NCBI RefSeq assembly: GCF_013870525.1
Contig: NZ_JACBXD010000048.1
Span: 1-59,121, forward strand
Origin: Amycolatopsis pittospori
GTDB taxonomy: Bacteria; Actinomycetota; Actinomycetes; Mycobacteriales; Pseudonocardiaceae
Reading direction: 5' to 3'
Length of the DNA stretch: 59,121 nucleotides
Below, one piece after another: positions 16,439-22,990 of this stretch (position 1 is the first letter of the stretch; every line of letters begins with the position of its first letter). The notes beneath the pieces were generated by a model. The model was not told the DNA's origin and searched no databases. It saw only the letters and a list, made by a program, of their open reading frames with translations. The translations under genes and the position numbers were made by a program.

Positions 16439-17806
16439 TCAGGCCGCGAAGCCCGGTTGCCACCGTTCGACGATCGCGCGAGCGGGGATTTCCGCGTCGA
16501 GCTGACAGAGGATGCCGGTCGATCCGGCGGTAACCCGGTGGATCATCAGGTACTCGGGCGGAAGATTCAGCGAGCGGCCGATCCGGAAGTCGCGGCCGCG
16601 GGTGTCGCCGACCCGGCCGGCCTGGCGCTGCATCCAGCGACGGGTGAAGTGGAACGTGTCGCCCGCAAGCGGCTCGGTGAACGGCGCCAGATAGGCGAGC
16701 ACGTCGTCGGCCTGCAGATCCGCGTCCGCCCGGATGAAACCGGACTCCCGCAGCAGCCGCATCAGCTTGGCGGACTCGCCGTCGAGAGCCAGCCTGGTCA
16801 TCTCGCCGAGGTGCTGCGGAATGCCCTCGGGCAGCCGGGACACCCCTCCGAAGTCGATCACGCACAGCCTGCCGTCGGCGGTCAGCATGAAGTTGCCGGG
16901 GTGCGGGTCCGAATGCAGCAGCCGGGCTCGTTCCGGAGACGAGTAGTGGAACTCGGTGAGCAGCCGGCCGGCGCGATCCCGGGCCTCCTTGTCCCCACCG
17001 GCGATGATCTTCGACAGCGGCGTGCCGGTGACCCACTCCGTGACGACGACCTTCGGCGCGCTTGCGACCACCCGGGGGATCACGAAGCCCGAGACACCTT
17101 CGAACGCCTTCACGAAAGCGCGCTGGTTCTGGGCTTCCGCCTGGTAGTCGAGTTCTTCGTTCATCCGCTCGGCGAGCTCGGCCAGCAGGGGTTTTACCTC
17201 GGTTCCCGGCACGAAGGCCTGGAAAAGCCTGCTGAAGCGTTGAAGCTGGCGAAGGTCGCTCCGCAGCGCATCGTCAGCGCCGGGGTACTGCACCTTGACG
17301 GCGACTTCGCGGCCGTCGTGCCAGATCGCGCGGTGGACTTGGCCGATGCTCGCGGAGGCCGCCGGGTCGTCGTCGAATTCGGCGAAGCGCTGCTTCCAGG
17401 TGCGCCCCAGCTGCTCGGCGAGAACCCGGTGGGTCTGCCGGACGGGCATGGGCGGCGCCGCGGCCTGGAGCTTTGTCAGGGCCTCGCGATAGGGCTTAGC
17501 CATCTCGTCCGGCACCGCGGCTTCGAAGACGCTCAGCGCCTGGCCGAACTTCATCGCGCCGCCCTTGAGCGTGCCGAGGACTTCGAAGAGCTGCTCGGCG
17601 GCCTTCGCGGACAACGTCGCGCTGACCTCTTCGGCGCTCTGCCCGGTCAGCCGCCGGCCCCAGCCTCCGACCGCCCGGCCCGCTATGCCGAGCGGGATAC
17701 TGGCCAGCTTCGCCGTTCGCGCCGCCCCGTTACGGGGGATGGCGGCTTCACGGTCCTCGGCGCTGCGGGAGTCGGTCACCTTCGCGATTCTGCCTTGATT
17801 CACCAC
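16439..17806 (-). CDS. ABC1/UbiB family atypical kinase (Rv3197-like)
   Basis: 455 aa, GTG start. Family marks: the KxGQ motif as GGAMKFGQALS, an alanine-rich loop, VAVKVQYPGADDAL with the catalytic-type lysine, LLHSDPHPGNFML and VIDFGGVS. These are atypical protein-kinase-like ATPases, linked in other organisms to isoprenoid lipid or quinone metabolism; the substrate in actinobacteria is not settled. In M. tuberculosis the equivalent gene Rv3197 is next to whiB7. It is the downstream gene of a two-gene unit with the ThiF-like gene (50 bp apart). Confidence 0.9.
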   Translation of the reverse strand: MVNQGRIAKVTDSRSAEDREAAIPRNGAARTAKLASIPLGIAGRAVGGWGRRLTGQSAEEVSATLSAKAAEQLFEVLGTLKGGAMKFGQALSVFEAAVPDEMAKPYREALTKLQAAAPPMPVRQTHRVLAEQLGRTWKQRFAEFDDDPAASASIGQVHRAIWHDGREVAVKVQYPGADDALRSDLRQLQRFSRLFQAFVPGTEVKPLLAELAERMNEELDYQAEAQNQRAFVKAFEGVSGFVIPRVVASAPKVVVTEWVTGTPLSKIIAGGDKEARDRAGRLLTEFHYSSPERARLLHSDPHPGNFMLTADGRLCVIDFGGVSRLPEGIPQHLGEMTRLALDGESAKLMRLLRESGFIRADADLQADDVLAYLAPFTEPLAGDTFHFTRRWMQRQAGRVGDTRGRDFRIGRSLNLPPEYLMIHRVTAGSTGILCQLDAEIPARAIVERWQPGFAA

Positions 17807-17856
17807 GCGCGCGCAGCCTGTCGAGGGCGTGCGTGTGGGCTACGTCGCTCGCGGTA

Positions 17857-18891
17857 TCAGTGGGCACCGCATCCGCATCCGGGATGTGGCGGCCAGTCGC
17901 GGTGGCGGATGGCTCCGTCGAAGAAGTCGATCTCCAAGGTGGCGTTCCACGCCGGCGGCGCCTGGTCGCTGGGCGAGAGAAGCCGGAGGGCCTGCGCGGC
18001 GGCCAATGCGGCACACGCGTGCACGGCACCGAGGTCCGGCCGTTGCACCCGTCCCGCGAGCTGGCTCGCCACTCTGGGCCAGGTGTCGTCGGCGGCGGAA
18101 CGATGCAGGTCAGCGCAGCGCAGACAGCTGCTCCGGCCGGGCACCACCAGTGGCCCGACGATGCCGACCCCGTCCCGGACGCGCACCGGCAGGTGGCTGA
18201 TGCCGCTTTGGACGAGTTCGTTGACCACTTCGGGCGCGGGCACCACGGCATCGGTGAGCAGCACGAGTTCCGGCTGCCGGTCCGCGTAGAGCCGGGTGGT
18301 CGAGGTGTCCCCGCCGGCACGGTGCACCACTTGCGCCATCGCGTCCCGGCGGAACATGCCGATCTCGGCCTCGGTATAGCCCGAACCCAGGTCTCGTTCG
18401 AGCACCGTGCCGGTCGCCCGGACGTCGATGTGCCCGATTCCGGCGTTGGCGAGGAGCACGGCGATGGCCACGCCCAGCCTGCCGTCGCCGTGGACGGCCA
18501 CCGCCGTGTGCTTGCGGCGCGTGGTGAGCGCCGCCTGGTGGTGGCGAGCGCGAAGCGACCACATTCCCGTCTCCGGCTTGGGCCTCGGATGTCGCCGGGG
18601 CTGGCCCGCGTCGGTCACCAGCCCGCGGATCGTCAGGTCCACCATCAGCTCCCGGAGCTGTTCATCGTGTTCGCTCTGCGCGAGCACGATGTCGTCGACC
18701 GCCCGTTTCCCGTCCAGTTTGCGGAGCGCGCCCGCCACCTCGGGGGCCACTCCGGTGATCACCACGGCGTGCGCGGGGTCGAGGCCGATCTGGTACTCGC
18801 CGTCCCCGCGTTCCAGCACATCGAGGCCGGGAAGCAGGGCCGGGAAGGCGGGCAGCACGATCGACCTCAGGTCCGGTTCGCGAAGGTTCAT
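17857..18891 (-). CDS. ThiF/E1-like protein related to TOMM cyclodehydratase partners (Rv3196-like)
   Basis: 344 aa, ATG start. An N-terminal winged domain of about 100 residues (EYQIGLDPAHAVVITG...) resembles the leader-peptide-binding module. Then follows an E1/ThiF-like Rossmann region (VAVHGDGRLGVAIAVLLANAGIGHIDV). Two cysteine pairs, CLRC in the middle and CGCG at the end, would bind structural zinc. No precursor peptide or YcaO gene was found nearby, so peptide cyclisation is not supported here. It is co-directional with the ABC1 kinase, as in M. tuberculosis Rv3196-Rv3197. Role unknown. Confidence 0.8.
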   Translation of the reverse strand: MNLREPDLRSIVLPAFPALLPGLDVLERGDGEYQIGLDPAHAVVITGVAPEVAGALRKLDGKRAVDDIVLAQSEHDEQLRELMVDLTIRGLVTDAGQPRRHPRPKPETGMWSLRARHHQAALTTRRKHTAVAVHGDGRLGVAIAVLLANAGIGHIDVRATGTVLERDLGSGYTEAEIGMFRRDAMAQVVHRAGGDTSTTRLYADRQPELVLLTDAVVPAPEVVNELVQSGISHLPVRVRDGVGIVGPLVVPGRSSCLRCADLHRSAADDTWPRVASQLAGRVQRPDLGAVHACAALAAAQALRLLSPSDQAPPAWNATLEIDFFDGAIRHRDWPPHPGCGCGAH

Positions 18892-18937
18892 GATCGCAGG
18901 ATCGCACCGGCACGCTAACCATCCGCTAAGAAAAACC

Positions 18938-18975
18938 CGAGTTATCCACAGGTGGGGCCCGTTGTGGACAACTCG
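18938..18975. promoter_or_regulatory. Inverted repeat of DnaA-box-like 9-mers
   Basis: 13-nt arms CGAGTTATCCACA (18938-18950) and TGTGGACAACTCG (18963-18975), with one mismatch. One arm holds a perfect DnaA box, the other a one-mismatch copy. It lies in the divergent promoter region of the ThiF-like and YgjP-type genes, so it may equally be a transcription-factor operator. Confidence 0.4.
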
Positions 18976-19018
18976 AGGCTGTGACCTTTCGGCTCTCGGA
19001 GTTGTCGGTGACTGGCCT

Positions 19019-19024
19019 TACCGT
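19019..19024 (+). promoter_or_regulatory. Candidate -10 element, leaderless start
   Basis: TACCGT, then 6 nt, then GTG at 19031. Confidence 0.45.
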
Positions 19025-19030
19025 GGTCGA

Positions 19031-19615
19031 GTGGTCGAAGCACGGATGCCCTCATTGAGGAGCCGGGACAATCCCCTGTCGGACACTCCCGAACACAAGG
19101 TCGAGGTACGGCGTAGCCAGCGCCGCCACCGGACCGTCACCGCGTACTGGGACGAGGACACCCTCGTCGTGTTGATCCCCGCCCGGATGACCCGGGCCGA
19201 GGAGAAGCACTGGGTTGCCGAGATGCAGCGCAAGCTGCTGCGCACGGGCCCGCGGCGGGCCGCTCCGCCTAAGGCCTCGGACGAGGCACTGCTGGCTCGC
19301 TGCGCCGTGCTTTCGGCGAAATATCTGGACGGAAAGGCGATACCCGCGAGCGTCCGCTGGGTACCGCCGATGCGGACGAGGTGGGCGTCCTGCACACCGG
19401 TCGACGCGACGATCAGGGTCAGTGACCGGCTGCGCCGGGTGCCGGCCTGGGTGCTGGACTACGTCCTCGTGCACGAACTCGCGCATTTGAAGGAGCCAGG
19501 GCACAACGCGGCGTTCTGGGAACTCGTTCGCCGTTATCCCAAGACCGAACGCGCCATCGGCTACCTGGAGGGCCTGTCCTCCGCCGCCGGATGGGGCATC
19601 GCGGCGGAGGACTGA
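19031..19615 (+). CDS. YgjP-type (DUF45, M48-like) metallopeptidase
   Basis: 194 aa from GTG 19031; ATG 19046 is a possible internal start. The motif HELAHLKEPGHNAAFW gives HExxH plus a downstream third-ligand histidine, as in YgjP/SprT-like zinc peptidases. Upstream is RTRWASCTPVDATIRVSDRL, the family's RWGSC-type motif. Probably cytoplasmic, as no signal is present. It ends 6 bp from the convergent DUF2342 metalloprotease, so two zinc peptidases of different families lie tail to tail. Confidence 0.88.
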   Translation: MVEARMPSLRSRDNPLSDTPEHKVEVRRSQRRHRTVTAYWDEDTLVVLIPARMTRAEEKHWVAEMQRKLLRTGPRRAAPPKASDEALLARCAVLSAKYLDGKAIPASVRWVPPMRTRWASCTPVDATIRVSDRLRRVPAWVLDYVLVHELAHLKEPGHNAAFWELVRRYPKTERAIGYLEGLSSAAGWGIAAED

Positions 19616-19621
19616 CGTGCC

Positions 19622-20998
19622 TCAGCTCTTGTCTTCGTCGCCCTTGTCGGACGTGCCCTTGTCGTCGTTCCCGGGCTTCTGCTTCTCGCGCTCGGTGCGC
19701 TCGATCTCCGCGATCGGGTCGATGCCGTCGAGGGTCGACTCGCCATCGCCCAGGCGTTCGGCGAAGTCGAGCGGCTCGTCGAGGTCCTCGGCGGTCGGCA
19801 TGAGGTCGGGGTGGGACCAGAGGCCGTCCCGCTTCTCGATCCCGTGCTGGTCGCCGACCAGTTTCCACAGCGCGGAAGCCGCTCGCATCCGCCTCGGCCG
19901 GAGTTCGAGCCCGACCAAGGTGGCGAAGGTCTGCTCGGCCGGGCCACCGGTGGCCCGGCGGCGGCGCAACGTCTCCCGGAGCGCGTCCGCGCCTGGGAGG
20001 CGGTCGCCGATCGCCTCGGCGACCACGACGTCGACCCAGCCTTCGACCAGGGCGAGCAGGGTTTCGAGGCGGTTCAGCGCCGCCTTCTGCTCGGGCGAGG
20101 TCTGGGGCTCGAGCAGGCCGGACGACATGGCCTCTTCGATGCTGGCCGGGTTCGACGGGTCGATCTGCCCGGCGAGCTGCTCCAGCGCGGAGGTGTCGAC
20201 GGAAATACCGCTCGCGAACTCCTCGACCGTGGCGAGCAGTCGCTGCCGAAGCCAGGGAACGTGGGCGAACAGCCGCTGGTGGGCGGCCTCTCGCGCGGCG
20301 ATGAAGACCAGCACCTCGCTGGTCGGCAGCTCCAGGCCTTCGGTGAACTTCTCGATGTTCGCCGGCAGGAGCGCGGACGTCGCGGCGGGGCCGAGCGGAA
20401 GGCCGACCTCGGTGGAGGTGAGCACTTCGGAAGCCAACTGAGCGAGGGCGTTGCCGAGCTGAGAGCCGAAGGCCATCCCGCCCATCTGCCCCATCATCGA
20501 AAGCAGCGGGCCAGCGGCCTGCTTCGCTTCCTCGGGCAGGGCCTCGACCCAGGCGCCCGACACCTGCTGTGCGACGGGGTCGCACAGGCGCTGCCAAGTG
20601 GGCAGGGTCTTCTCGACCCAGGTGCGTGCGGACCAGGCGACAGTCGTCGAAGCGCCGGCGGGCAGGATCGTGGCGGCGTCGAGCCACAACTCGGCCAGGT
20701 GGGCCGCGTCACGGACGGCTGTGCTCGAGTCGCCACCGCTGGACGACGAGAAACCGAGCTGGACGTCGGCGGTGCCGCTGCTGCTCAGGTTCTGCAGTGC
20801 GATCTGTTTCGCCAGGTCATAGTTGACCGGCCCGGTCGAGCTGCCGGCCTGGCTGAGCATCTGGCCCAGCTGGCTGAGCATCTGACCGAGCTGATTGAAG
20901 GCCTCGGCGCCGGAGGGCTGGCCGCCGGAGTCCGACGGCTCGTTCTCGCCTCGTTTGTCGGGATCGGGCGGTCCGAAGCCGAACGGGGGTTTGCTCAT
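19622..20998 (-). CDS. Zinc-dependent metalloprotease, DUF2342 family (Rv3195-like)
   Basis: 458 aa from ATG 20998, which has TACGGT 6 nt upstream; a longer frame would overlap the divergent protease gene. The N-terminus is glycine- and proline-rich with GQMLSQLGQMLSQ repeats. The conserved core is FIAAREAAHQRLFAHVPWL, the family's metal-binding motif, with LVEGWVDVVV further on supplying the downstream acidic ligand. The C-terminal 40 residues are charged and disordered (EKQKPGNDDKGTSDKGDEDKS). Member of an actinobacterial family with a predicted peptidase fold; substrate unknown. Confidence 0.88.
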   Translation of the reverse strand: MSKPPFGFGPPDPDKRGENEPSDSGGQPSGAEAFNQLGQMLSQLGQMLSQAGSSTGPVNYDLAKQIALQNLSSSGTADVQLGFSSSSGGDSSTAVRDAAHLAELWLDAATILPAGASTTVAWSARTWVEKTLPTWQRLCDPVAQQVSGAWVEALPEEAKQAAGPLLSMMGQMGGMAFGSQLGNALAQLASEVLTSTEVGLPLGPAATSALLPANIEKFTEGLELPTSEVLVFIAAREAAHQRLFAHVPWLRQRLLATVEEFASGISVDTSALEQLAGQIDPSNPASIEEAMSSGLLEPQTSPEQKAALNRLETLLALVEGWVDVVVAEAIGDRLPGADALRETLRRRRATGGPAEQTFATLVGLELRPRRMRAASALWKLVGDQHGIEKRDGLWSHPDLMPTAEDLDEPLDFAERLGDGESTLDGIDPIAEIERTEREKQKPGNDDKGTSDKGDEDKS

Positions 20999-21004
20999 GG
21001 CACC

Positions 21005-21010
21005 ACCGTA
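21005..21010 (-). promoter_or_regulatory. Candidate -10 element, leaderless start
   Basis: TACGGT on the minus strand, 6 nt before ATG 20998. It fixes that start. Confidence 0.5.
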
Positions 21011-21086
21011 CGCGGGTCCTGGGACCCAGAGCTCGTCAACTGGAGTGATGAGCGTGGCCTTCACCGAGAAGCGAACACCGTCACCG

Positions 21087-21092
21087 TACGCT
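21087..21092 (+). promoter_or_regulatory. Candidate -10 element, leaderless start
   Basis: TACGCT followed by 7 nt and GTG 21100. Confidence 0.45.
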
Positions 21093-21099
21093 GTCACGC

Positions 21100-22206
21100 G
21101 TGACAGAGCCCTCGGAGGAGACCACAGCAGCGCGGAGCCGTGCGGGGTCCGCGAGTGACCAGGACCGCTCTGAACGGCGGTTGACCCGACGGGGCTGGAC
21201 GCTGCTGGTCAGCGGCGCGTTGTTCGTGGCCTTCGCGCTGGTCGGGTTCTTCATCCCGGTGCCGTATGTGGCGATCAGTCCCGGCCCGACCTATGACACG
21301 CTCGGCAAGGACGCCGCCGGGCAGCCGGTGATCCAGGTCAACGGGCACGAGGTCTTCCAGACCTCCGGTGAACTGCGGATGACGACGGTCTCGCTGCGCG
21401 ATGGCGGCATCACGCTTTTCAACGCGCTCGGCCTGTGGGCGAGCGGCCGGTACGCACTGGCGCCGCGCGAGGAGTACTTCAAGCCCGGCGAGACCAACGA
21501 GCAGGTCCGGCAGGAGAACATCCAGCAGCTGCAGGACTCGCAGACCGCGGCCCAGGTCGCCGCGCTGCGCCGCGAGTTCCCGGTGAAGGTGCTGGCGAAG
21601 ACCATCGTTTCCGGCAGCCCGGCGGACAAGGTGCTCGCGCCCGGGGATCGCCTGCTGATCGTCAACGGGAAGACGGTGACGGAGGCGACCGACGTGCGGG
21701 CGGCGCTGAACGGCACCAAGCCCGGTCAGACCGTGCAGATCACCTTCAAATCCGATGGTCAGGCCGAACGCACCGTGCCGCTCACTCTCGCGCAGCGGCC
21801 CGACGGGCCCGAAGGCTTCATGGGCCTGACCGCGGTGGACCGCGCGGATGTCCCGTTCGATGTGAAGATCTCGCTGCAGGACGTCGGCGGTCCGTCGGCC
21901 GGCCTGATGTTCGCGCTCGCGATCGTCGACAAGATGGAACAGGGCGACCTCGCCGGCGGCAGGCACATCGCCGGGACAGGCGAGATCTCGGAGAAGGGCG
22001 TCGTCGGCGCCATCGGCGGAATCTCGTTCAAGGTGGTCGGCGCCCGCGAAGCCGGGGCGACCGATTTCCTCGTGCCCGCGCACAACTGCGCCGAGGCGAA
22101 GACCGCCGCGCCCGACGGCCTGAACCTGATCAAGGTGGCCACGCTGGACGAGGCGATCGCGCAGCTCGAGAACCTCAAGGCGGGCAGGCCGACCGCCTCC
22201 TGCTGA
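21100..22206 (+). CDS. Membrane-anchored PDZ and Lon-like serine protease (YlbL/Rv3194c-like)
   Basis: 368 aa, GTG start. A single N-terminal transmembrane anchor (LLVSGALFVAFALVGFF, about 32-50) is followed by a PDZ domain (about 160-240, around VLAPGDRLLIVNGKTVTEA) and a Lon-type protease domain. The Ser-Lys dyad is visible as the serine of GGPSAGLMF and the lysine of GGISFKV. The catalytic domain should face outside the membrane. It is divergent from the DUF2342 protease with 101 bp between starts, each with its own -10. The same genes are close together in M. tuberculosis. Confidence 0.93.
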   Translation: MTEPSEETTAARSRAGSASDQDRSERRLTRRGWTLLVSGALFVAFALVGFFIPVPYVAISPGPTYDTLGKDAAGQPVIQVNGHEVFQTSGELRMTTVSLRDGGITLFNALGLWASGRYALAPREEYFKPGETNEQVRQENIQQLQDSQTAAQVAALRREFPVKVLAKTIVSGSPADKVLAPGDRLLIVNGKTVTEATDVRAALNGTKPGQTVQITFKSDGQAERTVPLTLAQRPDGPEGFMGLTAVDRADVPFDVKISLQDVGGPSAGLMFALAIVDKMEQGDLAGGRHIAGTGEISEKGVVGAIGGISFKVVGAREAGATDFLVPAHNCAEAKTAAPDGLNLIKVATLDEAIAQLENLKAGRPTASC

Positions 22207-22215
22207 CAGCGGGGA

Positions 22216-22276
22216 AGCAGGGGACCTTTGCTGTCACTCTCTCCGGGAGAGTGACAGCAAAGGTCCCCTGCTCTCT
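22216..22276. repeat. A-family palindromic repeat with T-run (A8)
   Basis: Perfect 26-bp arms to 22272 with a 5-nt loop. Core GCAGGGGACC with the compensating CCCCTGC in the other arm. CTCTTTT follows, so this copy could work as a terminator for the protease gene, which is convergent with the PPA1309 gene. Confidence 0.88.
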
Positions 22277-22285
22277 TTTGCCAGG

Positions 22286-22834
22286 TCAGGGGAGCAGTGT
22301 CGCCTTCAGGGCTTCGAGCAGGTTGGGAGCCAGCTCCGGGTTCTCGATGATCTCGTCGACAGGGCCTTCGTCGCCTTCGTCGGGCTGTCCGGCGCCGCGG
22401 AGCCGCATGACACAGGCTCCCGCGCCTTCCCTTAGAACTGCGGCCACGAGCCGTGCTTCGGTCCGGCGCGGGTGATCGGCGGCCGCCTGGCGAAGGCGTT
22501 CGGCGTCGGTCTCGGGCACGACGGGAAGTTCGGCTTCGGCGTCCGGCGGCAGCACGATGATCTCCTGCGCGAGCGCGCAGCCCAGCACCAGATCCGGCCA
22601 CGCGATCTGCGCCAGTGCCTCGCCGAGGTCACCGTCCGGCAGTGCCTCCTGGGCGACCGGCGTCAGCGGGCTCGAGGGGTCGAGTTGCCCGGCCAGCTCG
22701 GGCTGCTCGTCCAGCAGAGCCGCGGTCGGGACCAGCGCGAAAAGCTGCGGCGGTTGGTCCCATCCTCCGGAGGCTACGAACTCCTCGACTTCGCGGGCCA
22801 GGCCGGCCACGCCCTGCTGCTCACTCGGTGCCAT
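22286..22834 (-). CDS. PPA1309 family protein
   Basis: 182 aa from ATG 22834. Residues REVEEFVASGGWDQPPQLFALVPTA at the N-terminus are the recognisable mark of this actinobacterial family, which is usually encoded beside the UPF0182 and PDZ-protease genes, as here. No signal peptide or transmembrane segment. The C-terminal third is acidic (GQPDEGDEGPVDEIIENPE). Function unknown. It is divergent from the UPF0182 gene (156 bp) and convergent with the PDZ protease. Confidence 0.85.
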   Translation of the reverse strand: MAPSEQQGVAGLAREVEEFVASGGWDQPPQLFALVPTAALLDEQPELAGQLDPSSPLTPVAQEALPDGDLGEALAQIAWPDLVLGCALAQEIIVLPPDAEAELPVVPETDAERLRQAAADHPRRTEARLVAAVLREGAGACVMRLRGAGQPDEGDEGPVDEIIENPELAPNLLEALKATLLP

Positions 22835-22990
22835 TCGCCTATCGTTCCAGGCGACCTGGACCGCGGCCTTCCGAGTCCGGTTTGGGCGGGTTCCGGGAAC
22901 TTCTGACGGCATCCGTAGAGTTAGAGCATCAGGGGCCGCACGCGGTACGCGCGCCCCCGCGAAAAGTTCACCAAACCAGGAGCGTGTGCA

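Noticed and set aside
17857..18891. Peptide-azole (TOMM) biosynthetic cluster
   Set aside because: No YcaO protein, dehydrogenase or precursor peptide was found around the ThiF-like gene.
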